Shown here piece by piece: positions 1 to 8,838 of a stretch of 64,000 nt of DNA. Positions within the stretch are counted from its first letter, which is position 1; the number at the start of each line of letters is the position of its first letter. Location: positions 2,229,501 to 2,293,500 of the forward strand of contig NZ_CP016294.1 in assembly GCF_001704155.1 (NCBI RefSeq), read 5' to 3'. The notes below the pieces were generated by a model. It was not told the origin of the DNA and searched no databases. It saw only the letters and a program-made list of their open reading frames with translations. This DNA comes from Stenotrophomonas rhizophila (GTDB taxonomy: Bacteria; Pseudomonadota; Gammaproteobacteria; Xanthomonadales; Xanthomonadaceae). The position numbers and the translations under genes are program-made.

Positions 1-1039
1 GCGTTTGAAGGACCTCCAAAGGTGCCAGCTTGAAGGCACGGCCCTCCTCACTTAAAGCGGCCACATCACCGCCCAAAAGGTTGATGGCATAGGCCTTCGC
101 GTTAGGGGCCGAGCGACCCAATACACCGAGCTCGATTCCAACATCTTCCCAAGGCGCGGCAACAGCGTAAGCCCGAGCGTCCCACCGATCTATTTTCCCA
201 TCTCGCAAACGTGGAATTCGCAATAGAAGAAGCAGCTGCAACTTGCATGCTGTTTTTTGATTTGCTACACGAGTAAGGCTTTTCAAGGCCTCGGAAAGGG
301 CTGGCGACAAATCAGACCCCAAAGCCGTGAGCTGGTCGTCCAGGGCACCCAGCGTGGAGGGGCTTCGCTGAATAGGCTGATGGCCAATGGGCGGCAGATC
401 TAAGACAGCAACTTGCCAGCGAGGCGCGCCGTCAGTTGCCTTGGTTCCCGCTAGCCAATAGCGTCTCTCCGCGCTTTCATCGGCAAGATTGAGATAAAGC
501 CGCTCTTTCTTTTCGCCGTCCCAATCAGAGGGGAGAACCACTACGTCGCCGGAGCTATAGAAAAGCTGTTCTAATGCCTGGTCCTGAGCATGGATCGTTC
601 CGTCGGCCGTAGAAGCAAGCCACCACAGCACTTTTCGGAGGTGCCGCTCTGCGGTCCACTGCCGCTCCTCGAAGCCCCAGCTCTCATAGAGACAAAGTGA
701 CGCGGGCTCTCCGTCTGGGACGCCGTTGAGATGGATGACGTCCGGAAAATCCGTGCGCAACGCCCTCACTTCGGCAGGCACCATCGAGCCGGGACAGAAG
801 CTTAGACAGAGTCGCTCCCGAGGCCAAATTCCAGGCGAGTTCTGAGGAGCAACCGTGCCGTCGCCAACGTCTGCGACCACGCCAATATGCGGCACTGCGG
901 CCTGGATCAGGCGCAACCCCACGACATCAAAGTGAGGGTGCGCCTCACAGGCGCGCAAGAGTGCGGCCAGTGCCGAACTCGCCAACTCTTCCGGGATGGC
1001 ATTGATTGGCTCACCCCAGTTGATGTAGTTCGCCATCAT
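1..1039 (-). CDS. E2-like (ubiquitin-conjugating fold) protein, probable E2/ThiF fusion, C-terminus outside window
   Basis: The minus strand is open from an ATG at 1039 to the window edge (346 codons), so the C-terminus is missing. Residues about 1-170 look like a prokaryotic E2 domain of the kind found in bacterial ubiquitin-like conjugation operons: a HLNGVPDGEPASLCLYE segment, then a WLASTADGTIHAQDQALEQ segment. The Cys in SLCLYE is the candidate catalytic residue. Residues about 175-346 form a second region with no motif I recognise; in family members an E1-like ThiF domain often follows, but that would lie outside this window. The start overlaps the stop of the metallo-beta-lactamase gene as TGATG, so the two are almost certainly translationally coupled. 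Known family role: Ubl transfer in anti-phage systems. The E2 call is by motif recall, not a search. Confidence 0.72.
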   Translation of the reverse strand, partial: MMANYINWGEPINAIPEELASSALAALLRACEAHPHFDVVGLRLIQAAVPHIGVVADVGDGTVAPQNSPGIWPRERLCLSFCPGSMVPAEVRALRTDFPDVIHLNGVPDGEPASLCLYESWGFEERQWTAERHLRKVLWWLASTADGTIHAQDQALEQLFYSSGDVVVLPSDWDGEKKERLYLNLADESAERRYWLAGTKATDGAPRWQVAVLDLPPIGHQPIQRSPSTLGALDDQLTALGSDLSPALSEALKSLTRVANQKTACKLQLLLLLRIPRLRDGKIDRWDARAYAVAAPWEDVGIELGVLGRSAPNAKAYAINLLGGDVAALSEEGRAFKLAPLEVLQT

Positions 1040-2217
1040 CAGCCCGCACGCGGGGCAGCAGCCGCTGCAAGGCCTGCCGCGCCCGAACGCTGGGCTGCTC
1101 TGACCTTCGCCCCTCCGGCCGTGATCTCAATTTCAATCGGCTCCGGAGCCCACGTTTGCGGAGTCTCGCCGGTGCAAAGAAAGGTGCCAGCCTTACTTGC
1201 CAAAATCGCCTTGTATTCTCGCTTTGCGCGGGTGCACGGCGGATCGCTCTCATCGTCCTTGATGGGCTTGGAGCTTGAAATAATCTTAGCGCCAAAGCGC
1301 GCCTGGGACAGCGCATTTCGCGCGGAAGCGCTGACCACAGCCTCCTCTCCACATCCTGACCAGCTGTCACGCGAAAAGACATGCCACGAGCAGTGGTGAG
1401 GTGTTTCAAGGACGTCGTATTCGAGCACCTCGGGCGTGTCCTTATAGCGCTCCCACAGCCGCTCCCAGATCGCGACTTCTGCATCACCAGCGGTGAGAAA
1501 GCGACAACTGCTCTGGTTCAGCCCGCCTACGGAAGACGCCAGCTCCATGTTGAGGATCACACTGGAATGGTTCTTGGCGCGCAGGTCCACCTCCTCATCA
1601 TCGTCGCAAACGAGCGACGGGGCCAGAAGCTGAGCACGGAAGTGGGCGTTCTCCATGCCATTGATGCGGCTAAAGTGGTCGCCGGAACGGACCAAGATCG
1701 CTTCAAGACCTTCGGTTTTTCCGCCTTTATCTTCGCCCATCAGCAGGATGCGGTCGCCCTCCAGGACAGCACCATCTCGGAAACTCTGAACGCGACGCTT
1801 TGCCTCGCTTCGGAAGGCCTTTGCGTCGTCGCAGAAGGTCATGATCTTCGAGGCACGACGGAAAACAATCGGTGAGGACCACATCTCACGGATGACGATC
1901 CTTTTCTCAGACTGCGGCTTCTCGTCGTCGGCGTAGCCGCTCAGAGGCCCCAGATGAAAGTGCTTTTGCAGCCCTGTGCAATGGTCCTTATCCGGGTGGC
2001 TCAGCAAAAAGACGTCCACATAGGGTCGCCCATTCGCGTCAATGGGAAGGCGAGCTCTGAGGTCAGCGGCGACGTCTCGGGCCTCATCATTGTTCGGGTC
2101 ATCGGCACATTGCCGAATGTTGATGTCCACCAAGATGGTGCTATTGGCGAAATCGACCAAGCGCACCAGTGCCATGTCTCCATTGGCTACTGGGAAGAAG
2201 GTAATCGAAGCACTCAT
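1039..2217 (-). CDS. ComEC/Rec2-type metallo-beta-lactamase-fold hydrolase
   Basis: This 392-residue protein carries the metal-binding motif HPDKDH at residues 74-79, the ComEC-type variant of HxHxDH. Further candidate ligands are the Asp in FLTAGDAE and the His pair in ETPHHCS. There is no signal peptide or membrane segment, so it is probably cytoplasmic. Metallo-beta-lactamase proteins of this type are known partners of E2/E1/JAB genes in bacterial ubiquitin-like operons, where a hydrolytic role has been proposed but the substrate is uncertain. The gene is first in a two-gene minus-strand unit and shares TGATG with the E2-like gene. It is transcribed divergently from the WYL regulator, with 119 bp between the start codons. 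The C-terminal tail is Ala-rich and low in complexity. Confidence 0.8.
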   Translation of the reverse strand: MSASITFFPVANGDMALVRLVDFANSTILVDINIRQCADDPNNDEARDVAADLRARLPIDANGRPYVDVFLLSHPDKDHCTGLQKHFHLGPLSGYADDEKPQSEKRIVIREMWSSPIVFRRASKIMTFCDDAKAFRSEAKRRVQSFRDGAVLEGDRILLMGEDKGGKTEGLEAILVRSGDHFSRINGMENAHFRAQLLAPSLVCDDDEEVDLRAKNHSSVILNMELASSVGGLNQSSCRFLTAGDAEVAIWERLWERYKDTPEVLEYDVLETPHHCSWHVFSRDSWSGCGEEAVVSASARNALSQARFGAKIISSSKPIKDDESDPPCTRAKREYKAILASKAGTFLCTGETPQTWAPEPIEIEITAGGAKVRAAQRSGAAGLAAAAAPRAG

Positions 2218-2272
2218 TGGGGTTCGCCTATCCTCTGACCACCAGATGTAGTGGCCCTCTTGAGATCGAACT

Positions 2273-2310
2273 ATACTGAGTATTCGCGTTCTGTCAATGT
2301 CGTATACTGA
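2273..2310. promoter_or_regulatory. candidate operator for the CapW-like regulator
   Basis: The 119-bp gap between two divergent starts contains a perfect palindrome, ATACT-G-AGTAT (2273-2283). A copy of its left half, TATACTGA, recurs as a direct repeat (2272-2279 and 2303-2310, 31 bp apart, about three helical turns). CapW/BrxR regulators are known to bind repeats in their own promoters. That this is the binding site here is inference. Confidence 0.4.
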
Positions 2311-2336
2311 TTGGGCCGAATAGAAGGTTCCCCCGC

Positions 2337-3236
2337 ATGAAAGAAGCCCAAGTAGCTCCCTCCCGCCGAGGCAGGTGGGGCCAAGACCGTCGATTGGAGT
2401 TCATTGACTCCCGCCTCTACTGGGAAGGTCGACTCAATCGCGCAGATCTAACGGATTTTTTCAGCATCTCGGTCCCCCAGGCCTCTCTGGACTTCGCTGA
2501 ATACCAAGCCCGGGCCCCTGGCAACATGGCCTATGACCGGGGGGAGAAGGCCTATCTGGCAGCCGACGGGTTCGCACCGATCCTCACAGACGGCAGCAGC
2601 ACCCGATACCTGGCCGAGCTCTATGCGCTGACGACAGGGGCAATCCCCGCTGATCTCAGCTTCCTGGGAGCTCTGCCTGCGTCGGATGTCGTGCGGCACC
2701 CTACTCGACTGGTGTCGGCCCCCTTGCTGCGCCAGGTGTTGCGGGCGATCAATACCCAAAATGCTCTTGAGATCACCTATCAGACGATCGCGCGGCCAGA
2801 GCCCGACCGGAGGGTAATCAGCCCGCATGCGCTCGCTTACGATGGGTATCGGTGGCACATTCGCGCGTATTGCCACAATCGCCGAAGCTTTCGGGACTTT
2901 CTCTTTGCCCGGATTTTGGAGTGTGAAGGGCCCAAGACCTGGCTACCGGTCAAGGTTCGGGACGAGGAATGGGAGACGCCTGTCACGATTGCGATCGGGC
3001 CCAATCCAGCGCTTGAGGAAGGTCGGCGCCGCGTGATCGCGCTGGACTACGGGATGACTGATGGGCGGCTGGACATCTCTACGCGCCTGTCGCTGGCCTT
3101 TTACTTGCTTAAACGCCTCGGACTGGACCGCCCCATAGGCGCACTCGCCCCCCACGAACAGCACATCACGTTGCTCAACCGGGCCGAGCTTGAGCCTGTC
3201 CTTCCCCAACTCAACCCACGCAATTCAACCGGCTAA
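2337..3236 (+). CDS. WYL-domain transcriptional regulator, CapW/BrxR type
   Basis: The 299-residue protein has an N-terminal winged-helix region (about residues 10-80, with RRLEFIDSRLYWEGRLNRAD and SISVPQASLDFAEYQ). This pattern is typical of CapW/BrxR regulators. A WYL domain follows at about 150-195 (HALAYDGYRWHIRAYC, then RSFRDFLFARI), then a C-terminal WCX-like region. Family knowledge: these dimeric proteins repress CBASS, BREX and other defence operons and are thought to respond to a ligand or DNA damage through the WYL domain. It is divergent from the MBL/E2 pair, and the four-TM gene follows four bases after its stop, suggesting one transcript. An AGAAGG lies upstream of the ATG. The assignment to a defence regulator is strong by family; the genes it controls are inferred from position. 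Confidence 0.85.
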   Translation: MKEAQVAPSRRGRWGQDRRLEFIDSRLYWEGRLNRADLTDFFSISVPQASLDFAEYQARAPGNMAYDRGEKAYLAADGFAPILTDGSSTRYLAELYALTTGAIPADLSFLGALPASDVVRHPTRLVSAPLLRQVLRAINTQNALEITYQTIARPEPDRRVISPHALAYDGYRWHIRAYCHNRRSFRDFLFARILECEGPKTWLPVKVRDEEWETPVTIAIGPNPALEEGRRRVIALDYGMTDGRLDISTRLSLAFYLLKRLGLDRPIGALAPHEQHITLLNRAELEPVLPQLNPRNSTG

Positions 3237-3240
3237 TCTT

Positions 3241-3891
3241 ATGGCACGCTCGCACAAAGACTCCAATCGCCTAGCGCTGTTGTCGGCTTTGGCGAGCAAC
3301 CTGCTTCTATACTACGCCCTTGCCCGTGGCTTGGATCTGGGAAAGATCAGCACTGGTGCGATGATGGGACACCTCAACCTGCTTCTGCCAGGTGGGCTGG
3401 CCATCGCCTTTACGAGCATAGTCAATGCACAACTGAACTCGCTGCATAAGGCAAGGATCGTCTTCTGGCGGTGGACGCATCCCCTTCCCGGCACGCGGGT
3501 GTTCACGGAGCTTGCCCCAGATGATCCCCGTATTGATCTAGATTCCTTGAACGCCCATTTGGCCCCGTTGCCGGTTGAACCTCGCCAACAGAACTCCCTC
3601 TGGTATCGCCTGTATCAAGAACAGCAAGACACTGCGGCCGTTAGTCACTTGGACCGAAATTGGCTCTTTGCCCGAGACTACTGCTGCGTCATCGCGCTCC
3701 TGGCACCGATCCTAATCGTCGCAGGTCTCTGGCAGCTCCCAAGTCTCAATGTCTACGCATCTCTCGTGGGCTTGTTGGTGTTTCAGTTCTTAGTCGCCCG
3801 GCAGGCGGCTAAGAACTACGCAGAACGGTTAGTCACCACGGTTGTCGCGCAAGCCTTGGCTAAACTCGCCGTGAAGCATGCTGGGAGTTGA
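3241..3891 (+). CDS. four-TM membrane protein, possible defence effector
   Basis: I start this gene at the ATG at 3241, four bases after the regulator stop; an upstream in-frame ATG at 3190 would overlap that gene and add a polar tail. The 216-residue product has four hydrophobic segments, near residues 10-30, 42-62, 142-162 and 166-182. A polar loop of about 80 residues separates the two hairpins. No enzymatic motif is visible. Small multi-TM proteins are common membrane-disrupting effectors in abortive-infection systems, and the CapW-like gene immediately upstream fits that reading. It could also be a membrane anchor or sensor. I do not recognise the specific family. Its end is 54 bp from the convergent CHAT gene. 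Confidence 0.7.
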   Translation: MARSHKDSNRLALLSALASNLLLYYALARGLDLGKISTGAMMGHLNLLLPGGLAIAFTSIVNAQLNSLHKARIVFWRWTHPLPGTRVFTELAPDDPRIDLDSLNAHLAPLPVEPRQQNSLWYRLYQEQQDTAAVSHLDRNWLFARDYCCVIALLAPILIVAGLWQLPSLNVYASLVGLLVFQFLVARQAAKNYAERLVTTVVAQALAKLAVKHAGS

Positions 3892-3945
3892 GGCGTATGC
3901 CAACATGCCAGTGCCGCTGTCCGGCGGCGCTAACTCGACACATTT

Positions 3946-6900
3946 CTAGAGCTCCGGTGGCGCTGCTGCAGATCTCTTCAGCATCACGTCGCCATATGCG
4001 GTCATCGCCATGGCGTACTGTGGTACGTACCCGAACTTCATATCAACGGCAGCGTTGGCCACGAAGGTCGAATCCAGTGCGGTCTCATCCCGCTCCCATT
4101 CGGCCATGAACGTTTCCAACCAATATCCCGAAATGATCGGCGTAATCGGCCACGGCGAGGCGATGACGACCCGCGAGCCGGCCATCAGTAGGAGCTTGGG
4201 AAGACCGATCGTGGTGTTGGAGTGCGGGTGCCGATCCACGCGGCCACCGCTGCAGATGAACAAGATCACCAATTCAGTCCCGGCCAGAGCTTGAGTCAAT
4301 GCCCGCGGCGAGATCACCAACTCCTTCTCATCGGTCACCCGGTGCAAAAAGCGACCATCGGTGCCGACACTCCCATGTGCCGCGATAACGGCGATCTGTG
4401 CATCGACTAGGTCCTCAGGCAGCGAGCCATTGGTATCGACCCTAAAGCCGTACTGCTGAAACGCCGTGTCGGTGCGCTGGATCACTGCAACCAAGGCGCT
4501 GTTATCGACCACCTCGCCCGGGTCGGATATCCATGCCACACGTCGGGCATGGGTGATCCTTGGCCGCGTACGGGTGGAGTGGAGCCATGTCAGCGAGGGC
4601 ACGTAGCCAATGGCGTGGTGCTGGCCCCAGAAACCGTCCCCCTTTACCATCAGGTTGAGCGGAATCTGGAGCAGCGCCGGCTCCCCCACGACGACCAGCT
4701 TGGCCGTCTCGGGCAGCGGTATCGCCAAGGGCGTCATGCTCACGAAAATCTCGTTGTTACCCTCTTCGCGCTCAATCTTTCCGTATCGAAGCGGGTAATT
4801 TTCGCTCCAGGTGGCCAGCGCATCAACAAAAGATCCCGCCTCCCGGGCCGGTCGCGCTACCGTATCGCCTTGCTCGGTCGAGGTCAGTACCGTCAGTTCG
4901 CCATCAATGTCCAAGCCCATCATCATGGCCGCCCCTGCCTCTGGGCGGATTTCATGCAAGTATCGCGAGGGCCAACTCACGTCCAAGACGCGCTCGATCG
5001 CCACTGGGTCCAACTCGCGGTCCGCCAACAGCTCAATCGCGGTTGCCGCGTCCTCGGCAGACAGCGCCGACTCGGACAGGATTCGTCGGGCGGCAAGCTC
5101 AGCGGCCAGAAGGTCTCCCGGCGCATCGTCCGCATGTCGCGCCACTTCCACGCGATTATGCAGACGTACCGCATCTTCAATGGTCGGATGAGCTGCCGAA
5201 ATTGCGTCCAGGTACGCTCGATCCGCGGCCGTCACATGTTCCATAGCCGCCACTTTGATCTCTTGGACATGCTTCGGTATCACGCCACCAACGCCTTCGA
5301 ACAACCCCATCGATTGCACCAGCAGCGCAAGCGCCGGGATCAACTCCTCGTTCATGCCTGCGACCGAGACGTAGTGATTGGCCGTGTCTTGCACCATCTG
5401 CTCAAGCATGGCCGGGGTATAGCGCTGGCTATCCATCAACCGCAGTCCCAGCTCTAGCGATTGCATGCGGGCGCGTCCGGCCGGATTGTCGGCGACCATT
5501 CGCTGCAGGCGCTTGAGAGGCACCAGCAGATCCCCCGCGAACGGGAACAGGCCTATATCACGTACGCTGCGGAACAGGGTGTAGGTCTCCCACCACAGCG
5601 TCGGGGCATCGACCGGCACATCGATTGCGAACGCAGACGAGAGACCAATCAGCGCATCCACCGGATGCCGGGAGCGCTGATACAGGTCTGCATACGCGCC
5701 CCACGCCAGCCGGCCCCTAATCTTGGAGGAGCCGGCAAGCTCAAGAATCTGCTCGGCCAAGTCGCGACTTCTCTGCACCTTACCGTCCATCGCCCGTCGG
5801 CTGGCGATCAGTCGGAGCATGTTCATGTCGGAGAGCGTGTCGGGGACTTTCCTGGCGAGCATCACACCCACAAAGGCCATGTTTTCTACATTGGCCGCCT
5901 TGTCAGGCTCCCACGTCTCGACCAGGTAGTCGACTGCCCTTGACATCGCCTCGAGCAGTTCGGCCGGGTCGTCCGCTCCGATGACAGCGTCAGGCAGTGC
6001 TGTACTGCTCACATCAATGGCACGTGCCTGGCCCATCCAATGATCAGCACGCTGCATGAACGCACTAAATTCCTGAGGCGAGGCAACCTTCACCATCGGG
6101 GGATCGATGATCGCGGCCACGGCACGTGTGGCCAGCTCCATCGTTTGCGTGACGAGCAACGCAAGGCCCCAGTTACCACTGGTCTCGACAGTGAACAATC
6201 CACGGAAGTATTCCCGCAATTCCGGATCATCTGGGTGCGTGGCGACGTAGTCGCGCAGCCGCTGGAATACCTCTTTGTAGAAGCCTGCCTCCTGTACTTC
6301 CTTTCTTTCCAGCAGTACTCGCCTGAGCGCGGCAATCAATATCCAATTGATGCGCCGAGCACTTTCCCCGTCTAAGGACGTCTGTATCGCCAGTGCGATA
6401 GCCTTACCCGCCTCATTGAGAACTAGCAGTCGGTGCGCCCCGCACAGCCTCGCAAAATCGCGTTGCTCGGCCGACCAGGGTTCACTTACCTCGGCCAACG
6501 CCTTTACCCCTTTGGTGGAGAGATCGCGCAATGAGTCGGCAATGAGAGCATCGTAGCCGGCGAGGGTTATGTGGCGAATCACGCGGCTGATCCGATCACC
6601 GGACACCTCCCGACTCCACCGCAGCAGCAAGCGCGCGCGGTAGTCCGTTAGGGCCTCACTCTCCGGATACAGCCCGCGTAGGCGCTCGTACACCAGCACT
6701 TCCAGCTCGCTATCGTCCAGCCCAGTGCACGATCCGAGTGCGCGCGCGAGGTGAGACTCCTCATTCACTTCCACTACGCTTTGCTTGATCAGCGTCTTCG
6801 CCGACTCGGGATCGCCTCCCTCCTGCGCCATCCATCCAAACCGGAGCGCGTTTTCGGACGGAACTTTGACGCCACTGACAAGTAGCGCGCGGATTTCTTC

Positions 6901-7728
6901 GGCCGCCCGCTCCCGCTCCTTGCCCCGAAAGAGCACTTGGATCCTCAGTTGCCGCTTTAGGCCTGCACTCAGATCAGATGCCTCAATCTGCGCTAACGCC
7001 TCCCGCGCACGCCCCATCTCTGCTAGGGCCGCCCACTGCTGCATGTTCTCTACGACAAAGGTATTCTGCTGCACCTCTTCTTTAGAACCAAAGCTGGCGA
7101 CAGTCAGATCGTAGATCGCCTCGATCGCCGCCTTGTTGGCCTCCCGCATCACGAGAAGCCCGGGGATACTGAACATGATCGCGCTTTCATTGGTGTGCAC
7201 ATGGTCAATGCAGTCTGGAAGCCATGCGCTGACGTTAGGCACCCAGATATCCTCTGCCAACAGCGCCGTGGCGCGCCCGTGCGGCGCACCGGCCACCACC
7301 CTGGCATCCCGATAGATCTCCGCCATTGGCACCAAGATGAAGTCGCCGTCGGATCGCACCACCTGGGCTACCAACGAGGCGGCGTTTACGTCTTCGCAGC
7401 GCACGATCGTAACTCGCTTTCTGATGATGCTCACTTCCTCGCGCGGCAGTGGAGACCCTCGAAGCTCGCTGCCGCCTTGCGAGATAAGTGCGATGATCTC
7501 ATCATCGTTCTTTGCCCACGCTGCCGCGGGCGGCGCTATCACCACGACGCGCGGGAAGGCCGGCTTACCCTCGGGGGATTCGCACATCAGAATATGCGCT
7601 GTCGTCCTGCCTACCGCCGGGTCGGTATCGACGCCGATCAGTAACGTGGCGCGCTCAGCACTTCCCCTGTAAATCGCAGCAGGATCGAAGCCCATCACGC
7701 GTGATGGGGTCGTTGTACTGGTTGTCAT
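3946..7728 (-). CDS. large CHAT-domain (caspase-like) protein
   Basis: The product is 1260 residues. The last 170 residues form a CHAT peptidase domain: the catalytic His is in VIAAHGS (about His1118), and the catalytic Cys is in ILFICSGG (about Cys1159). An ASPWPI segment typical of CHAT follows. Residues about 250-800 are alpha-helical and Ala/Leu-rich, resembling TPR-like solenoid sequence. Residues 1-200 form a mixed region without a recognised motif. CHAT proteases act in defence, for example in the type III-E CRISPR Craspase and as caspase-like effectors beside NTPases and sensors. No NACHT or nuclease domain is visible. The gene converges on the four-TM gene. Its own promoter must lie in the gap upstream of 7728. 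Its substrate and trigger are unknown. Confidence 0.85.
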   Translation of the reverse strand: MTTSTTTPSRVMGFDPAAIYRGSAERATLLIGVDTDPAVGRTTAHILMCESPEGKPAFPRVVVIAPPAAAWAKNDDEIIALISQGGSELRGSPLPREEVSIIRKRVTIVRCEDVNAASLVAQVVRSDGDFILVPMAEIYRDARVVAGAPHGRATALLAEDIWVPNVSAWLPDCIDHVHTNESAIMFSIPGLLVMREANKAAIEAIYDLTVASFGSKEEVQQNTFVVENMQQWAALAEMGRAREALAQIEASDLSAGLKRQLRIQVLFRGKERERAAEEIRALLVSGVKVPSENALRFGWMAQEGGDPESAKTLIKQSVVEVNEESHLARALGSCTGLDDSELEVLVYERLRGLYPESEALTDYRARLLLRWSREVSGDRISRVIRHITLAGYDALIADSLRDLSTKGVKALAEVSEPWSAEQRDFARLCGAHRLLVLNEAGKAIALAIQTSLDGESARRINWILIAALRRVLLERKEVQEAGFYKEVFQRLRDYVATHPDDPELREYFRGLFTVETSGNWGLALLVTQTMELATRAVAAIIDPPMVKVASPQEFSAFMQRADHWMGQARAIDVSSTALPDAVIGADDPAELLEAMSRAVDYLVETWEPDKAANVENMAFVGVMLARKVPDTLSDMNMLRLIASRRAMDGKVQRSRDLAEQILELAGSSKIRGRLAWGAYADLYQRSRHPVDALIGLSSAFAIDVPVDAPTLWWETYTLFRSVRDIGLFPFAGDLLVPLKRLQRMVADNPAGRARMQSLELGLRLMDSQRYTPAMLEQMVQDTANHYVSVAGMNEELIPALALLVQSMGLFEGVGGVIPKHVQEIKVAAMEHVTAADRAYLDAISAAHPTIEDAVRLHNRVEVARHADDAPGDLLAAELAARRILSESALSAEDAATAIELLADRELDPVAIERVLDVSWPSRYLHEIRPEAGAAMMMGLDIDGELTVLTSTEQGDTVARPAREAGSFVDALATWSENYPLRYGKIEREEGNNEIFVSMTPLAIPLPETAKLVVVGEPALLQIPLNLMVKGDGFWGQHHAIGYVPSLTWLHSTRTRPRITHARRVAWISDPGEVVDNSALVAVIQRTDTAFQQYGFRVDTNGSLPEDLVDAQIAVIAAHGSVGTDGRFLHRVTDEKELVISPRALTQALAGTELVILFICSGGRVDRHPHSNTTIGLPKLLLMAGSRVVIASPWPITPIISGYWLETFMAEWERDETALDSTFVANAAVDMKFGYVPQYAMAMTAYGDVMLKRSAAAPPEL

Positions 7729-8198
7729 CTGACTTCTCCTTGTCTGTTGACGACGAACTGGTGAGGCATGAGGATATCAGGCCAATCTCGAGTAGAGACA
7801 CCGTTGTATGCGGCCAGGCTGATACGGCATGACGGCTGGGCGATTGGAGATCGCAAGGGTATTGCCGCCCGACGGAAGAAGGCGCGCGGCATGCCACCGT
7901 ATTCTCCACCTCCCTTACCTGGCGAAGGATAGGCGCGGAATTTCACCCGACATGCTTATCCGGAATCCTAGGCGAAACACGTCCACCTTGGTAAAGGGCC
8001 AACAACTCACACCACCGGGCGTTTCCTACCCCCGATAAATCTCCCTAATCCTAAAATCGGATGGCGGCTCCCCTCCCCTATTCGTTAGGCCAAGGTCCGC
8101 TCCCGGCCAAAAGCAGACCTTGGGTAACGCCTTAGTTAAGCCGCGCCGCTAGGCGGCATCGGCTTGAATTAAGTGCTAGGCCCACGCTGGAGGCCTAC
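7729..8198. other. intergenic region with palindrome and integron-type sites
   Basis: No convincing gene is present. The left part must contain the promoter of the CHAT gene, though I see no clear -35/-10 pair. The right part holds a GTTAGGC core-like heptamer (8084-8090), a dispersed palindrome copy (8095-8118) and the attC-like site at 8122-8181. CCGAT (8032-8036) and ATCGG (8056-8060) form a further inverted repeat upstream of GTTAGGC, which could be part of an older, longer attC. Confidence 0.5.
8122..8181 (-). repeat. integron attC-like recombination site (60 bp)
   Basis: The sequence has the architecture of a 59-base element. Terminal heptamers are GGGTAAC (8122-8128) and GCTAGGC (8175-8181). 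Between them are inverted arms TTAAGCCG (8136-8143) and CGGCTTGAA (8160-8168), and an inner GCCGC/GGCGGC pair. Its core closely resembles the attC of aadA cassettes as I recall it. It sits 18 bp past the stop of the minus-strand gene at 8199-8633, in the orientation expected for that gene's cassette. The outer heptamers deviate from GTTRRRY/RYYYAAC. Confidence 0.72.
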
Positions 8199-8633
8199 CT
8201 AATATGACACCAGAACCTTGAGCACAACCCTAGAGTGCGTGTCAGGCTCGCCGGTTGCACCTGGCGTGGGATTTTTGAGGGGATCGAACATCATTGCGAA
8301 CTCGATGCGCTTCCCAATTTGATGCGCAGAGAGGTCCTTTCTCCGATTTGCTACGCAGCTGTACTTGTAGAGGGTTCCGTCATCAACGGTCATCTCAAAA
8401 CCCTGACCGTCATTGTGCATCCCCTCGCGACAGATTCGAGTAATTCTCCCCGCGAGGGTTTGAACCGGCGAGACTCCTCGCTCAATGTTGGCCCACCACT
8501 CCGGTGAGCCAAAGAGTCCGTAGGTGCCTTTGAGGCCAAATGGACGGCGCTTGTCCAAAGTGAGCACCTGCGTATCAGCCACCTGCTGCGGATCTGCATT
8601 CAGCTCTTCTTGAAGTGAGTAGATTAGTCTCAT
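8199..8633 (-). CDS. hypothetical protein, probable integron cassette gene
   Basis: A 144-residue protein with no recognised domain and no signal peptide or TM segment. It is moderately charged, with a central segment TRICREGMHNDGQGFEMTVD and a strand-rich C-terminal half (RIEFAMMFDPL, SRVVLKVLVSY). The stop codon is 18 bp from a 60-bp attC-like site, the usual arrangement of a one-gene cassette. About 200 bp upstream (8634-8838) has no gene I can support, so the cassette would have a long leader. Integron cassette genes are often orphan proteins; function cannot be assigned. Confidence 0.6.
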   Translation of the reverse strand: MRLIYSLQEELNADPQQVADTQVLTLDKRRPFGLKGTYGLFGSPEWWANIERGVSPVQTLAGRITRICREGMHNDGQGFEMTVDDGTLYKYSCVANRRKDLSAHQIGKRIEFAMMFDPLKNPTPGATGEPDTHSRVVLKVLVSY

Positions 8634-8838
8634 CCGGGCCTAGTGTCCGAGATAGGAGCATTGGCGAAGCCAGTTCATCTTGGTTGAGGTGTTAGGAGTG
8701 AGCAATCGCTTCGGCCACAGCTTTTGCCAAGGATTGGCACTGCCGCTAGTACAGCACCAATGGAGTTCCACCTGGATTGAGCGGCCAAGGTCTCCGGAAC
8801 CTCCCATACCGGGTGGCGCAACACCTGTGCGTCATCAC

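Noticed and set aside
4549-5457. A 302-codon plus-strand frame opposite the CHAT gene
   Set aside because: Antisense to the CHAT protein; no start signal or domain.
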